Assembly (NCBI GenBank): GCA_018350325.1
Contig: JAEVLN010000032.1
Span: 558,001 to 622,000, forward strand
DNA length: 64,000 nt
Origin: Globodera rostochiensis
Lineage: Eukaryota; Nematoda; Chromadorea; Rhabditida; Heteroderidae
Direction of reading: 5' to 3'
Below are positions 12,406 to 25,699 of the stretch, one piece after another; position 1 is the stretch's first letter, and the number at the start of each line of letters is the position of its first letter. The notes under the pieces are model-generated. The model was not told the DNA's origin and ran no database searches. It was given only the letters and a program-made list of their open reading frames with translations. Both the position numbers and the translations under genes were made by a program.

Positions 12406-14932
12406 GTTTTTTTCTATGTTACTCCTCAATAGATACTCACCGAAAGTCATAAGAAATCATTTACCTCCGGGGTTCGATCGACAAAGGTTTTTATTTAGTG
12501 AATTTGAGGTAAACTTCTTTATTGAGAATTCCGGAAACAAAAGGGTAATCTTTGTAATTTACTCTATCTTCTCGCCCTCTCCATTGTTCGCTTAAAATTG
12601 GACACAATCTGATCCGGGCTGCTGAAATTCGAGAACCAGAGTCCTGAAATGACGGCATAAATTTACGCGATGAAAAATGGGTTTATTTTGCTGAGTCTTA
12701 GCAAAATACATGAATGTATATTGATTTCCAAAAAATTAGCGAAAAAATTTTTGGAATTTTTTAAATTTGCAAGGCTTTTAATTTTTGGATTTGGTAATTT
12801 AATAAACATTATGATTTTAATGAATATTTATTTAAAATTATTTATAATTAAATTAACATATTTTTAATTTTTCTAGGTATTTTGTATTTTAATCGTACTA
12901 ATTTCATTATTTTATTTATAAATTTTTTCTGTTATGTTTTCTTGATTTTATTTAATATAGGTGGTAAACATGCAAAAGCGGGCAATATTTTTCCCCAAAG
13001 CATGCCGCAGCAATATGGCAGATTTTAATAACTCCGTTTTTCGAATTATATTCACCTCGAAAATTGTCGGCAGAGATAAAATTATTTTTACTTTTTAATT
13101 TAATAATGTATTGAATATTCTATAATTTTTGTTATGATCATAAGACAAAACTCATTTTTTTAAATATTGATTGTTTTTGATTTTAGGACTTTATGGATTT
13201 TTATATTCTAATGTATAATGTTTTGATTTGTTTTTAGTTTTTCCATTTTAAATTTAATTAAATTTATGTTTGTAATTTTGGATTTCAATATTATATCAAA
13301 TTAGATAATTGCACATTGTATTTAAATACCCACTTTTCGTTGTTTTCCTTGTGGGTGTTCTCAGTTTTCTCTTCGCCAATAGGGCATTGCTTGATATTGC
13401 TTGCATTTTTAAATATAATTTACTCTTTTAAATGTAATTTTTTAATAATAAATACATATTTTAAATTAATACTTTATGTAGCCAAAATTTTGCTTTCTTA
13501 AATGGTGCTTAAAGTCCACTGTATAAAATTTTTGATGAAATATAAATTGTCATCTACTCTTTTCAGCAATTATAAATTTTTTTCGTTAAATATTAACCGC
13601 TATAATTTTAACATGTAAGCATATTTTCGTTTAATGTTTTTTTTTGATTAATTTATATTTTGTAAATTTTTATAAGTATGGCTCGTATGTTTTGTGATGA
13701 TCTTTGAGTTTGCCTGCATTGTCAATTAATACCTTCTGAATTTGATATATAGGCAATATTCAAATACATAAATAAAATTGAATTTGGTTCAAAAGCATAT
13801 GATTTAATTCAAAGTGTTCGACTAAAAACAACCATTTTGCCTTGATAAATTAATTTGATAATAAATAAATTTAAATTAAGATAAAATTTGAACACTAAAA
13901 ACAAAAAATATAAATAACAACCCTTTAATATCTCCTACAATATTTCAAATAAAAAATATCAAATTATATATATTTAATTTTTTTTTTTTCAAAAACTCTA
14001 AAAGTTTAAATTAAAACCAGATATAAAAATTTACTGTTTAGCAAAATAAAAATATTTAATTACCCAAAAATTTTAAAAATTCTATACCAATTTTTTAAAT
14101 AAAAATATATAATGTTGATTAAAAAAATTGAAACAATGTAAACGTAATAAGTTATAGTGAATTGTTTTAATACTGGAGAGAATAAATACATGTTTCTTTT
14201 ACCTAAATTATTAATTAAACTAATTATTAAATTTGATAATCGAAAAACATTAGAAAAGAATACACCTTTTGCCCAAGCCAATTTTGATAATAATTAAAAA
14301 AAACCTTATTTTTTAACCCAAAAAGGCGATAATTGCGATTGCGATGCCCATCCCTGGTTAGCACGTACCAATAAACCTTCTCTTTATGTCCCGAGCCCTT
14401 AAAGACGGCAAATTCCCTTACCAAAAAAGGGAGTCAATTATTTTGAAGTAGTGCAACGAATTGAAAAAACTATTTTAACCAATAACAAATGTAATCAATA
14501 AATAGCCCATTGAAAATGCTACAAAAGATATATAAGAACTGTTTTCTAAATCAAAAATTATACTCATTTTAAATAGTGGAAGCAAAAATTACTAAACATA
14601 TACCATGACTGTATATTTTAAGTGATTAATTATTTTTAAAAAACTTTTATAATAGCAATACCTATTCATCCGATATCACTTTTTCTAATAAAGCTGGGTA
14701 GTAATTCTTTTAAAATAAACATAAAAACTAAATACTTCAATAAATAAATAACTTAAAAGCATCTTATATCAAACAGTGAAATACACTCTTGTATAAATAA
14801 TATAATCTAAAAGCAATTAAATGCAAACTTTTACTTAAATTGTTTTAATAAAATAAATACACATTATGCCTAATTATTAAATAATTACAAAAAAAATTAA
14901 TACAAGAATTTCACGATATTTAAATAGTATAG
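12406..14932. other. AT-rich stretch, no gene identified
   Basis: Islands at 12600-12670 and 12961-13025 (after TTTAATATAG, reading GGKHAKAGNIFPQSMPQQYG) and 14320-14420. The last has a minus-strand frame and an AGGGATGGGCATCGC string resembling hAT-type MITE sequence. Otherwise featureless. Confidence 0.35.
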
Positions 14933-15004
14933 GCCCAGACCATAAGTGGATTAAAAAGTGCGTATTAACATCCAATCCGCTACCGGTTGTCCGAGCGCCA
15001 ATGC
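14933..15004 (+). CDS. Candidate mini-exon (unknown gene)
   Basis: Acceptor AGTATAG and strong donor C|GTAAGC bound 72 bp. One frame is open throughout (GPDHKWIKKCVLTSNPLPVV...), phases 1-in and 1-out. The island is about 47% GC in a region near 20%. No family recognised; the opposite strand has no comparable bounded frame. Confidence 0.45.
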
Positions 15005-16823
15005 GTAAGCTTATTGTATTTGAATGGAATATTTTGTACTATAGTTTTTTTAAATTCTAAAAAATTATAAATGCCGTTTGTTAATAAATACATATGAAAG
15101 TTGACGAATCCAAAGGATATAAAGATTAATATTTTAATGAATTATAGACGTTAGATATTTCAATAAATATAATTGACTATCTGCACCTCGATTAAATTTT
15201 GTTATATGTAATCGATTGTTACTAAGAATAAATCTATTTATTAAATGTTTTAATATACCATTTATAATAAATGATTTATTTAACTTTTTGTAAAGTATTT
15301 AGTAATTGAAATTCGGGTTTACTAGTATAATGCCGTATTTTAATATTTACGATTTAATCATTTTAATTTCTGTTTTCATTTTAGCCTTTTTATTAAAATT
15401 ATATTTATTTTGTTAATTATTAATTCTTAAATTTCAATTAAATTTATAATTATGTTTTTCATATAGATTTTTAAGGCTTAAATATTTAGAAATTTTGTGG
15501 CTTTCCAAAAGTCCGCCAGATCAATGGGATCGTCATTGCTGTCCATACAAATACCGTGCAATAACATTAATTGTTTATATTTATATTTATTTTTATACTA
15601 GTACACAAAAGAATTTTATCTCTCCTTCCGTTGTCCGGTTATTATTTAACATATTAAGGTGGAGTAAATATACTTATTAAAAATTATAATATAAATTTGT
15701 ACAATTTATTGAACATTAAATTAATTTCTTAAAATTACTTAAATATGAATAAAAATATTAAATATATTATATGATTTTTTGTTAATAAGACTTTTATTGC
15801 ATTTTAAATTAATCCAGTTTGAATATGTGTAAGATCCCATTTTGTTTTAGAATTTTTTAATCGAGTTTGAATATGTGCAGATCCGTTTTATTCTCGTTTC
15901 AGTACCCAATCTTTTTTAATTGATTTACTTTTGCAAATTGCACTAATTTAGGCAGTTATTTTCTAATAATATTAAATTCGTTTAAATTAGATCCTAATTC
16001 AATTTTTGCATTCACTTTGTGCATATTTAAAAGGGTTATTATATTTTATGGCAATGGCGAAATTTTAATACAAAACATTTAATCTCTGTTTATTTTGTTT
16101 TTGACATTTAATTATTTTACTAAACTCATAACGCGCAGTCCATGCGCTGCCTTGCTCCATGGCTTAGGAGCTACCATCTTCAGCGATAGTTGGGGAGACT
16201 GGTTCCATTGTGTCATGCCAATCGGCCGAGGTGCAGGCCTTGTCTCCGGCATCCTTTTTAATTATTTTAACATTTAGCTTCCAATTGTGTATGGCAAATG
16301 GAAGTAAATATTATTTTGAATTGGCAAAATACGTTGAAAATTTTTTCATTCCAAGCCTTTAGCAATTAATTGTTTGTTTTTTTTCTTAAAATTATTTTGT
16401 ATAGAATAATTTGCTATTTTAAACTATAGAAGTGCATAATAAAGCAAAGTTACTAATAATAATTATGGTTTTAGTTTTTTTTTTTGATTGGCGACTGCAT
16501 TTTTAAAATGATGAAACCGATTATTTACGTTTATTTGCAAATTCAAAAGCTCAAAGGTTGTGTTTTTAATTGTACCTACAATTTTATATGTGAATGATTC
16601 ACGGCACACTTAAATTATAATAATATTTTTTTAATCGCATTTCTGCCAGAACTATTGTCATAACGATATCTATATTAACATTATAATTTTGTTTTATTTT
16701 TGGGTTTGCACATCTAACTCTTTGCGGTGGTTTGGTATTAGTCTTTAGCAAACCAATTTTAATATTCCTAATAATTGTTAATCATTACAATAGAAACGTC
16801 AAGTCGATAACTTTTTGTTAAAC

Positions 16824-17050
16824 TAGGGTTGGACGGTACCGGGACTTTTGGAAAAACCGGGACCGGGACTAAATTTAGTCCCGGTCAAAAAAACCGGTAC
16901 TACTGGGCAAAACAAGAAAAAAAATGCTTGGTAAAAGACCGGGACCATTATAAGGGCATTTTAAAGGAATTTTGAACGGGACTAAAATTTCAGTACCAAA
17001 ATGAAAAAAATAGACCATTTCAGTACTGGTCCCGGTCCCGTCCAACCCTA
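16824..17050. mobile_element. hAT-like MITE (TAGGGTTGGAC ends)
   Basis: The left end TAGGGTTGGACGG plus ACCGGGAC is mirrored at the right end by GTCCCGGTCCCGTCCAACCCTA. The interior holds further inverted CCGGGAC/GTCCCGG words and would fold on itself. The flanks are GTTAAAC and GTTAAAAC, a probable 8 bp duplication with one base lost. No coding potential. Confidence 0.7.
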
Positions 17051-17856
17051 GTTAAAACAATAATACTTAGCATTAAAACCATTTCAAAATAATATTGAAA
17101 TATGTACACAAAAATTTATTTATGAGTGTTATATATATAAACACCATATGACGGTGTTGAAGAAGAATCTCGAGCTCACAAGCAGCTCGTTGTATGATTC
17201 AGATTTGTGCGTTATATTAAATATGGAAATCTATAAAGTTTTTTTGATTTTTAAAATATTGTGCATTCATTACCTTATAATGTTCATTTGCAATTCAAAA
17301 ATAATCTTATAATTAAAAATTAAACAAAGCTAATATAATTATGATGAAAAAGTTTAAAACATTTCAATTATAGTAATTTAAATAATAAAAATTGAATTCA
17401 AAAAGTTTTTAATAGTTATTTTTATTACACGATATTGTTCGGCACAGTAGAACTCAATTTAATATTTATCAAATTAAATTTATAATTATTCTTTAATTAT
17501 GCATAAAATTATTTTAATATTATTTTTTTATTAAATTGTATTTGATTAAATTTTTACTTTTTTGAGATTATCCTGCTGAGCACAAAAAGACGCGCATTGC
17601 GCATCTGGAAAATAACCAAGCACGCATAAATTGTATTGTTTATTTTCATTACATTGTGTTCTCATTTTTTCTTTGATTTTTCTTCAATAAATTTGTTTGG
17701 TTAAAATTAAACTTCTTCAATATATGTTGATTAATTTGTTTTTATGAGCAAAATATTTTAGAAATTCACTTTAATATTTAAATGTCATTCAATGAAATAT
17801 CAATTAATGTTTTTGGTCCAAAGGATTTAGAAACACACACGTATATTTTGACTGAG

Positions 17857-17905
17857 TAATGTTGCGGTATACTCACGAAATGTTATCGCTGAGCGCTCAA
17901 TTGCA
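17857..17905 (+). CDS. Candidate mini-exon (unknown gene)
   Basis: Acceptor GACTGAG, near-consensus donor GCA|GTGAGT, 49 bp. It reads NVAVYSRNVIAERSIA in one frame, and a second frame is also open. Short, so weak evidence apart from the donor. Confidence 0.3.
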
Positions 17906-18239
17906 GTGAGTTGTTTTCCATTATTGCAAAGCTTAAAATTTACTAATTGTTGGCTTTTAATTTAAATAGCAGCATCTAAAAAAAATTTTAAATGTTAGTA
18001 CAAATATCAAAATTCTAAGACTGAGCAAAATGAGTTGCCCGTGCATTTAAATTATACGGTAGTTTTATAAATATTAAACAAAAAAAAATTATAAATTAAA
18101 AAAAATTATTATCTAGTATAAATACTAAATTTTAACGCATAAATAATATTTAAACACTTAATATAACTATCTCTATAGTTAATAAAAAAACAAGGAGTCT
18201 GCTTTTGATTTGCTCCGTTGAGTTAAATAATCATTTCAG

Positions 18240-18285
18240 AAAACATTTTATGAACCGTCAATTCTTCCTGCTAAACTGGGCATTG
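18240..18285 (+). CDS. Candidate exon start after a consensus acceptor
   Basis: ATCATTTCAG is a near-ideal nematode acceptor. The sequence after it reads KTFYEPSILPAKLGID. No GT donor follows within the island, so the 3' boundary is unknown. Confidence 0.25.
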
Positions 18286-19062
18286 ATAATTCTTTTTTTT
18301 TAATTTACATAAAAAATGTTTAGAAATTTTATTTATAAAGCATATTTTATAATGTTAAAATAAAATGTTAGCTTTTAGATTCTCAAAAGTTATTATAATA
18401 CGATTGATGCAAATCAGCTCATCAAGAAGATGTGCCGAAATGTTTTAGCTTTTAATGTGGTTTTTTAAGTATATCCCCAAACTTGATAGAAAAGACTAAT
18501 AAATTATTAAAGTTTCATTTGCATCTATTTAAAAATTAATTCTAAATAAAAAATTCAATTTAAAATGAACCTTTACATCTCACGTTTTGATTCAATTAAA
18601 AAGTTATGATGAATTCAGACCAAAAAAGCCATATGAAAAGCACTAAGTGAGAGACGATTAAATCATAAAAAAATAAAAGATTTATACTAAATAACTATTT
18701 TTTAAATTCTCAAACAATAAAAATAGTATAGAATTATGTTTGAGCAAATATTCTAAAAAAACATTATTTGCCAAATTCGCTTAAATACTTTAAAACAGTA
18801 AGAAGCGAATGTTGATTCGTGAGGTATAAAAATCATATATAAAATTTAAAAAAAACATTGATCAACTAAACTTACGAGCCTTATATTCAAGAAACTGTTA
18901 AATGTATGTATATATAAATTTTGTTGACTTATATTTTTAGCGACGTATAAATACATTTCAATTTACTCAACTCAGTATCCTTTCGCTACTTAACCTAAAT
19001 CTACAATTTTTCAAATCAATGAGATGAAAAATAAAACAATAATAATCTAAAAAACTAAAAAA

Positions 19063-19269
19063 ATGAAATTTTCAAACACTTCAGAGTACCAAAGCCGCCG
19101 CTCTTTCCAAAAGAAATGTCGACAGGAGCGCCGCGATGATCAAAAAGAAGAATATTGCCCTTTTTTAAACAAATCCTCGCTAAAAATGCTCAGCATAACT
19201 ATCAAAAATTTAATCTATTTGGATTCGGATCGGAGACGTTTGAATGTCCAACTAATAGAACGGCTATGA
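19063..19269 (+). CDS. Possible small gene or exon, 68 codons
   Basis: ATG to TGA frame with higher GC than its flanks. It is strongly basic and Arg/Gln/Lys-rich near the N-terminus (SRRSFQKKCRQERRDDQ). No signal peptide or known domain. A frame of this length is near the chance limit at this composition. Confidence 0.25.
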   Translation: MKFSNTSEYQSRRSFQKKCRQERRDDQKEEYCPFLNKSSLKMLSITIKNLIYLDSDRRRLNVQLIERL

Positions 19270-22200
19270 ATATTTTTAATTTGTGAAATAAAGCGACAAA
19301 AAGCATATTGTATAATATCATAACGAAAAATTCAGCGATTTTATAAAATAAAATTGTACTTAAAGCATGAAACAAATCTTATCTGAGAAAGAAAAAATAA
19401 GGTAAAACTAGGGTTCTAGTTGACTTTACGCGTCCCATAAAAGTTTACGCGTTCCAAAATAATTCAAATTTTTTTTGCAATAATTATAAATTCAGATAAA
19501 AACAAAAAGAAATTAAGATAAGTTAAAATCATGTTCAATATTATCTAATGTAACAATGCAATACAGGTTATAAAAAGTCGGAAGAACACCTAACTGCATT
19601 TCTCATAATATAACTCTGTCAATTGACAAAAAGCTTTTTATCCTGCAAGATTGATGCGTACAAACTAGATTAAACAATTTAAGCAAAATGTTATTAACAC
19701 CCCGACGAACGCTTGGACAGAATCATCATCGCGACCGGGGATACAAATTCATTTAATTTAAACGCTTCGGATCAAATAAAGAATACATATAGCATTCATT
19801 GAATTTCAACGATAATAGGGCGGATGTAAATAATTTTTGAAGGATTTCTAAACTACCAACCAATGAAAAAACGGTTTACAATAATGTAAAATATTAATTA
19901 AAATTTTTAAAATATAAGCTGCCCAAATATAGATGCAGGAATTGTTATGAAAAGAGAGAGAGGAAGCGGCGATAAATCTATAATTTTTTAAAATCAAAAA
20001 AAAATGATTTTAGTTTAATAAAAAAAAGTCGACAATTTAATATTAATTAACTACCCCAATTCTTAATATATTTCAATATACAAATTTATACACACTGAAA
20101 ATAATAAATGTACTATTTTTGATATTAAATTTTCTACGAAAACGTATTAATAAAAGTGTAAAAAATTAACTACTAATCATTGAATAAAGGTATTTTTATA
20201 ATAAAACAAGTAATTCAAATATGTAACTAATATAAATTCACTGAAAGACAACTATAATTTTTATTTTAATAAAAATCAACTCAGCATTGGGCGGATCTTG
20301 CTGGGAGAACAAAAAAAAAACAAATATTGTTGTGCTTGGTCGGGGAATGAAGGAAAATAAAATAAATAAATTTGATCCAAAATAAATGACATCAACAAAA
20401 AATAATGCAAACAAATTAAAAAATAAAACAATTAAATAAAAATAAACAAAAATAATTAATAAATGGAAAAAATCTCAAAGTAAACCTTAGCGTATCTAGT
20501 TATGATTGGAGAAAATTGGATGCCGTCAACTTGCACGTACAATAAAAGCCTTTTAAATTTAATAAATATGATTAAATTTAGTGAAATAAATGCATTTATA
20601 CATTATAGTATATAACATAAAATAAATATTAACAGACAAATGTTTGTCTCACTCACAAATTTGGGTAACATCTTGGAGATTTAAGCACGGTTTAATACAA
20701 TTTATTTAAACAAAAAAATCGAAACCCATGTAAATTATAAAAATTTTATTCAAAACAAACCGTGCAAATAAATAATTTGTAAATGACAATAAATTGATGA
20801 TTGTTTACAATATTAAATTTATATACAATTCTATAATATAAGATAGTATAAAAAAGGATTTTCTGTATTCTTCGACAAGTATGGCTGCAAGCAATATGGG
20901 GGCAAAGGGGTCGGTTCGATACAAAGCCAAGAAAAAGAATATTTAAAAACCATTTTAAAAATAGAAATATACGAGTCACGGTTATTGAATAAATATTTCT
21001 ATAAATGATATACAACATTTTTAATTTATATAAATTATTTATCCTAATCACAATCAACTGACAAATTTCAGAATAAAAATAACAATTCAAAAATAAAAAT
21101 TATCATAAAAAATAAAACTGAACATACAATAGTCTGGTGTTGTTTCGACTCGTCTGACTACATATATTTATTAATTAGCACTTATAAATTATTTTGTTTA
21201 AATCAAACAAAAAATATTTATTTAATTAAAATCCAGATACGATTATTTAAAACAAAAACAGAGTGAACATCCTCTCCGTTCACTTTTACTGCAAACCAAT
21301 AATTAAAAAAAAAGAATTGACAAGTTTATTAGCATTTATGTAAACGTGATTTAAATTAATAATTGTAGCTACAATATTATGAAAAAATTAAGTAGGGTTA
21401 GGAATTAAAAATGTGATTTTTTAATAGTAAGACAAATCAAAAATAAAATTTATTAAATAAAGTATTTACTCGATTAAATTATCTGGGCCTTAAAGATAAA
21501 TACATCAGATTTCAGTCAGTAGACTGTGAATTTATTAAGTAAAAAATGATATATGTAAAAGTCTTAATTTAATAAAAAATAAGTTTAACACTATAAGAGC
21601 TCAACAAAGGTTTTAATTATCTAGTCAAATTAAAGAAATTGAAAAATTAATTAAAATTATACAAAAATAATTTCTAAAGAGTTAAAGCGAATTTTCTAAA
21701 ACGGGAATAAACAGTCAAAATTTAAATACAAAAATGTGTAAATATTTATAAAAAAAGATTTATTGCGTTTACATATGAAATCAAAAAAAAATCACTGAGA
21801 AAAATAATAATTTATGGAAATAAAACAATTATCAAATCAAGAAACCATAGAATATAACATAAATTAAGCTTTGTTGGTGATTCTGGAGGCGCAAACATCC
21901 AAATTATTATTTAAATTATGATAGGAAGAAAATTGTAAACATGATCAAAGTAAAAATGAACCCCAAAAATAAAAGAAAAATATAAATTAAATAAACACGT
22001 ATAAATAAGAAGTCCAATTAAATCGATTTTGTAATACAAAAAAATGATGGTAATTAATTGTGGGTTTTTGGATAAATGTATAACTTTTTGTTTTATGTTA
22101 GGTTATTTCAATTTATTGCTTAATAAATTAACTAATTATAATTTATTGAATTTATTTCTCGTTAATTGTTATCACTTTGTGGATTCGTTTCTGATTTTTG

Positions 22201-22431
22201 TTATTTAATTAAGGTTGAATATAATAGTTAAATGTTTTTTCGGCGACCATAAAATATAGTGGGTATCAAATTACTCTTCTTTTTATTTTATTAGTAGTTG
22301 AAAACACTTTACTTTTTTAAATATATATATTTCTTTTTGTGTGATAATTCTACTTATAAAGCTAGCAAGCGTATACACATATTTATTTTATTGTTTATAC
22401 ATTTTAAAAATTTGATTTGGCTTTGTTTCAG

Positions 22432-22540
22432 CAAATCCATCAATGTGAGCAACGAACCATCAATTGCACCACAGCAAACGACACACCCTGTTAATACAAA
22501 ACATCACTCAACGCACCAAGAAGCCCCATATATTCTTTGA
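22432..22540 (+). CDS. Candidate terminal exon (unknown gene)
   Basis: The acceptor GCTTTGTTTCAG is textbook. The following 109 bp are open to TGA (KSINVSNEPSIAPQQTTHPV...), rich in Thr, His and Gln. A second frame is open for 20 codons. It could be the last exon of a plus-strand gene. Confidence 0.35.
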
Positions 22541-22677
22541 GATAACTAATGTTATTAAATGATATTTACAAATAATGATTTATAGTATTCATTGAAATTT
22601 CGGTACTAATTTAAATAAAAATATTATATTTTTATAATTAAATATGTTTATTTAAATGAGTCTCCTTTTTATTTTAG

Positions 22678-22770
22678 GTTCCATATAATTTTAATACTGC
22701 GCTTAAGAGCAGATACAATAATAAGGATGTTGAAAACATTTTTCGGTCAAGCAACAACTTCCTTTTTTAA
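22678..22770 (+). CDS. Candidate exon or terminal exon (unknown gene)
   Basis: After TTTATTTTAG the sequence is open in phase 0 for 30 codons to TAA (VPYNFNTALKSRYNNKDVEN...). Only 137 bp follow the preceding candidate's stop, so the two cannot both be ends of one transcript unless splicing alternates. Confidence 0.3.
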   Translation, partial: VPYNFNTALKSRYNNKDVENIFRSSNNFLF

Positions 22771-23808
22771 CGAGATATGAGGAATTATTTTGTACTCTAG
22801 TTATTCTAATAAAATATGAATATTAATGTTTTAAATGAAGTTTGAGCTGAGAGTATTATCGTCATTGAAAAAACATTTTTAACATGTTGCTAAACCTTTA
22901 TTCTTATAAAAAAATCTTATTGAATAATTATTTTAGTTATTTTGGATAAGTTGTAAAAAAAAATTATATTTATTGTTTATTTTAAGCTAGAAATTTTAAA
23001 AAATTGTACAATCTTTTGATTCCAAAGTTTAGTATTTTTGATTTAAGTAATAATTTGCAATTTAATTGTGTCTTTTTTATTTTTTCAAAAATATTTAGCT
23101 GCATAGTTATTTTCATGCATTTTCTACTTTTTTTCTTTTGTAATAGTTTTTATTGGTCTTTGATGGTTAATTAAGCCCTACTTAATTTGGTTTTATTTTT
23201 TTTTACCTTATAAAAATTCAGCATATTTTTATAAGTGCGGTCGTTGGACTATAATTAATTTTTAATTGTTTTTTTTTTGCTTTAATAATAAAAGAATAAG
23301 AGAATAAGCGAATATTAGACCATAAAGAATTTATTAAACTTAATTATTCTTTTACTATAAAGTTCTCATATCTCCAACACGTCCGGATCATCGTGCGCAT
23401 GTTTTACGGGTGGCCTTGATGTCAATATGCGGGTCGTCGCGAATTGTTTAAACGATATCCTCGAAGAGGCTCAGATAAAAAATTATTACTTATTTAAATT
23501 TTTAGTTTATTATTAATATACTTTCTTAAAACTTGTTGAATTATTAATTTGTTTGAAATGCTTAAAGATTTAAATGATTTTTAGATAGGATAATGATATC
23601 CAAATCATAGTAAATATGTGACGATATCGACTTAGCAACATACTTCCAGCCAACTCGCATAAAATTGTTTTGAAAATTAATTGATATTTATAGCCATAAT
23701 ATTGTTTATGAAGTTTTTATTTTATGTATAATTTTATTCATACAAATTCTTTTGTAAATTTTATTAAATTATTAATTTTACTGTAAGGAAAACATTTTTG
23801 TCGCAATT

Positions 23809-23877
23809 ATGTTTTGCAATTCTTGCGGCACTTTGTTTTGTGATATCAGAGCCTTTAATAGATGCAGACAATGCCCG
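23809..23877 (+). CDS. Possible zinc-ribbon first exon
   Basis: ATG opens 23 codons ending at CCG|GTGGTT. The peptide MFCNSCGTLFCDIRAFNRCR plus QCP has two CxxC pairs 11 residues apart, like the N-terminal zinc ribbon of small RNA polymerase subunits (RPA12/RPC11 types), though the spacing is shorter than theirs. Another frame is open through the same bases, and no second ribbon exon was found nearby. Confidence 0.25.
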
Positions 23878-24598
23878 GTGGTTTAACTGTTTACTAGTGA
23901 TACTTTGAGAACATTATAGTTGATAAAATACATATGCTAGGCTACAAAATAAATAGTTGTGATCGTAGTTTACTTTTGATTTTATATAAACTATCATGGG
24001 TACAGCTTTAATTGATTTTGTTTTATTAGAATAATTCTGAAGCCAGTTTTGAAAAAGTTAAATAAAATTCTTAATCAAATAACGCTCTTGTAAATCCGAA
24101 TATTTGTTTTATAATGTTTTCATTGATGTTGGATTTCCGTCATTTATTTCTAGATAATTTATTATTTTGAAAAAAAACATTTCATAAAATTACACTGATA
24201 ATAAAATTTCTTAAAAAATAAAAATTGCATTTTTATTACAATTTAATCATGCTTTGTTATACAATGTTAGTTAACCACATTGTTATTTTTAAATATTTTT
24301 CTCTATCTACACAAAATTTTAATTGTTTATTACCACACATTTCTACTTGCGGTTTGAGTACGCGGCCACGAGTAATACATTGAAGTAAAGAAAATTATAA
24401 ATGTTGAAGATATAATTCTTATTGAATAATGTGTTCGTCTCTGATACAGTAAATTCAAATTTGTAAATCGTTTTTTGCAATCGTTTACCTAAATCTTGTT
24501 AATATTTTTTTGAAGTAAAAACTTAATTCTAGCTTTAATTTTCTTATATTATTTTTATTTTATGTTGTACATTTTTGCGTATTTTATTCTGTGCTCAC

Positions 24599-24674
24599 CA
24601 TCTGTAGTCCGAAAACAAGATCCCGGGCGCTTGAGAAGGCTCAGGGAGTCACCTCTATTTTCCGCGCAAACCGC
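24599..24674 (-). CDS. Candidate mini-exon (unknown gene), minus strand
   Basis: The acceptor ATTGGCAG and strong donor GATG|GTGAGC enclose 76 bp open as AVCAENRGDSLSLLKRPGSC.... GC exceeds 55%. The plus strand is also open here but has no matching splice sites, so the minus reading is preferred. Confidence 0.42.
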
Positions 24675-24859
24675 CTGCCAATAATGTATTTTTCAGTGCA
24701 ACCTTTGTTATTTTTTTAATATTATCAAAAGTACTTTTTAATTGATGGTGGATTTACAGATTTTAATTGTTAATTTCATTCACAGCAATAGAATAACATT
24801 ATTTTTTTAAACGTTTATCCCTTTTTAATGTTATTTTTAAACATTACTTGATTAAAAAT

Positions 24860-24965
24860 AACGGAGAGTTTAACAAAAGGTGCGCCGTCAGTGGGCGTTT
24901 CATCAAATATTTGCTCGTTTCATAGTCGTGAATTGGCAACCGACGTACCACAAGTGGCTAAATAA
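24860..24965. other. GC island open on both strands
   Basis: The plus strand reads ITESLTKGAPSVGVSSNICS... to TAA; the minus strand reads QIFDETPTDGAPFVKLS between a weak acceptor and GTTATT. Probably an exon, strand unknown. Confidence 0.25.
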
Positions 24966-25699
24966 ATCAGAACGACATTAAAATTTCCAAATTCAAATCT
25001 ATTGAGACATATAAATTAATCAAACTTACTGGATTTTCATATTATAACGGTTCTTTTAATATGCAACTGTGCTGCGGTCAATTTAGAGCAAAATCAGCCT
25101 GCTTGCTAAGCAACATTCGTTACATTGTTTTCAATTTGCCCATCTAGTATGTATTTTGAAATTTTTATGTTACTTGTCTTGGGCGCTGGAAAGTCTAGTT
25201 TGATTTTTTTTTTATTTGTTTTAATTATATCTACTATATGAAATATATTTCAACAGCAATCATTTTTAATGTGTAAACAATCTTTAAAATTTCTTTTTCC
25301 CGTTGTTTTCTTTTGATAAATTATTTTCTAAATGTGAATAGATCTTAAATTAAGAATGTGGAAAAAGATATTTTGTTTAGATTGCAGGGTTAGAGCTTCT
25401 AAACCGGAGTTTATTTTCGTTCGTTAAAATTTCTTTTAAATGTATTTTTATACAATAATTTAAAATAACTTTTTTTTTATTATTATTCATTTAATTCTGC
25501 AGATATAAATTATTTAATTATTAATAATTTTTATTCGCAATCTGGTAATTTTTTTTTGTATTATTTTGTACCCTTTAATTTGTTTAAATAAAATTCATAA
25601 ATAGTAATGAAAAATTTGTTATTATTAATAATGTATTTATTTATTTATATCAAATTACTAATCGTGAATTTTATATCTACAAAGAAGCCAATCTGACCG

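Larger units (their letters stand above)
15005..22430. other. AT-rich stretch with several GC islands
   Basis: Besides the entries listed, islands lie at 15490-15565, 16130-16260 (130 bp, open on both strands), 17150-17210, 17575-17625, 19690-19760, 20285-20330, 20470-20540 and 20870-20935. A 114-codon minus-strand frame at 20746-21090 is mostly Ile/Phe/Tyr-rich AT background. No function can be given. Confidence 0.35.

Noticed and set aside
20746..21090. 114-codon minus-strand frame as a gene
   Set aside because: Mostly Ile, Phe, Tyr and Leu from AT-rich background; only the central 60 bp are GC-richer and they are open on the plus strand as well.
25165..25205. P-loop-like LLVLGAGKSSL in an AT-rich area
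   Set aside because: The spacing is two residues short of a true Walker A motif and no further GTPase motif was found nearby.
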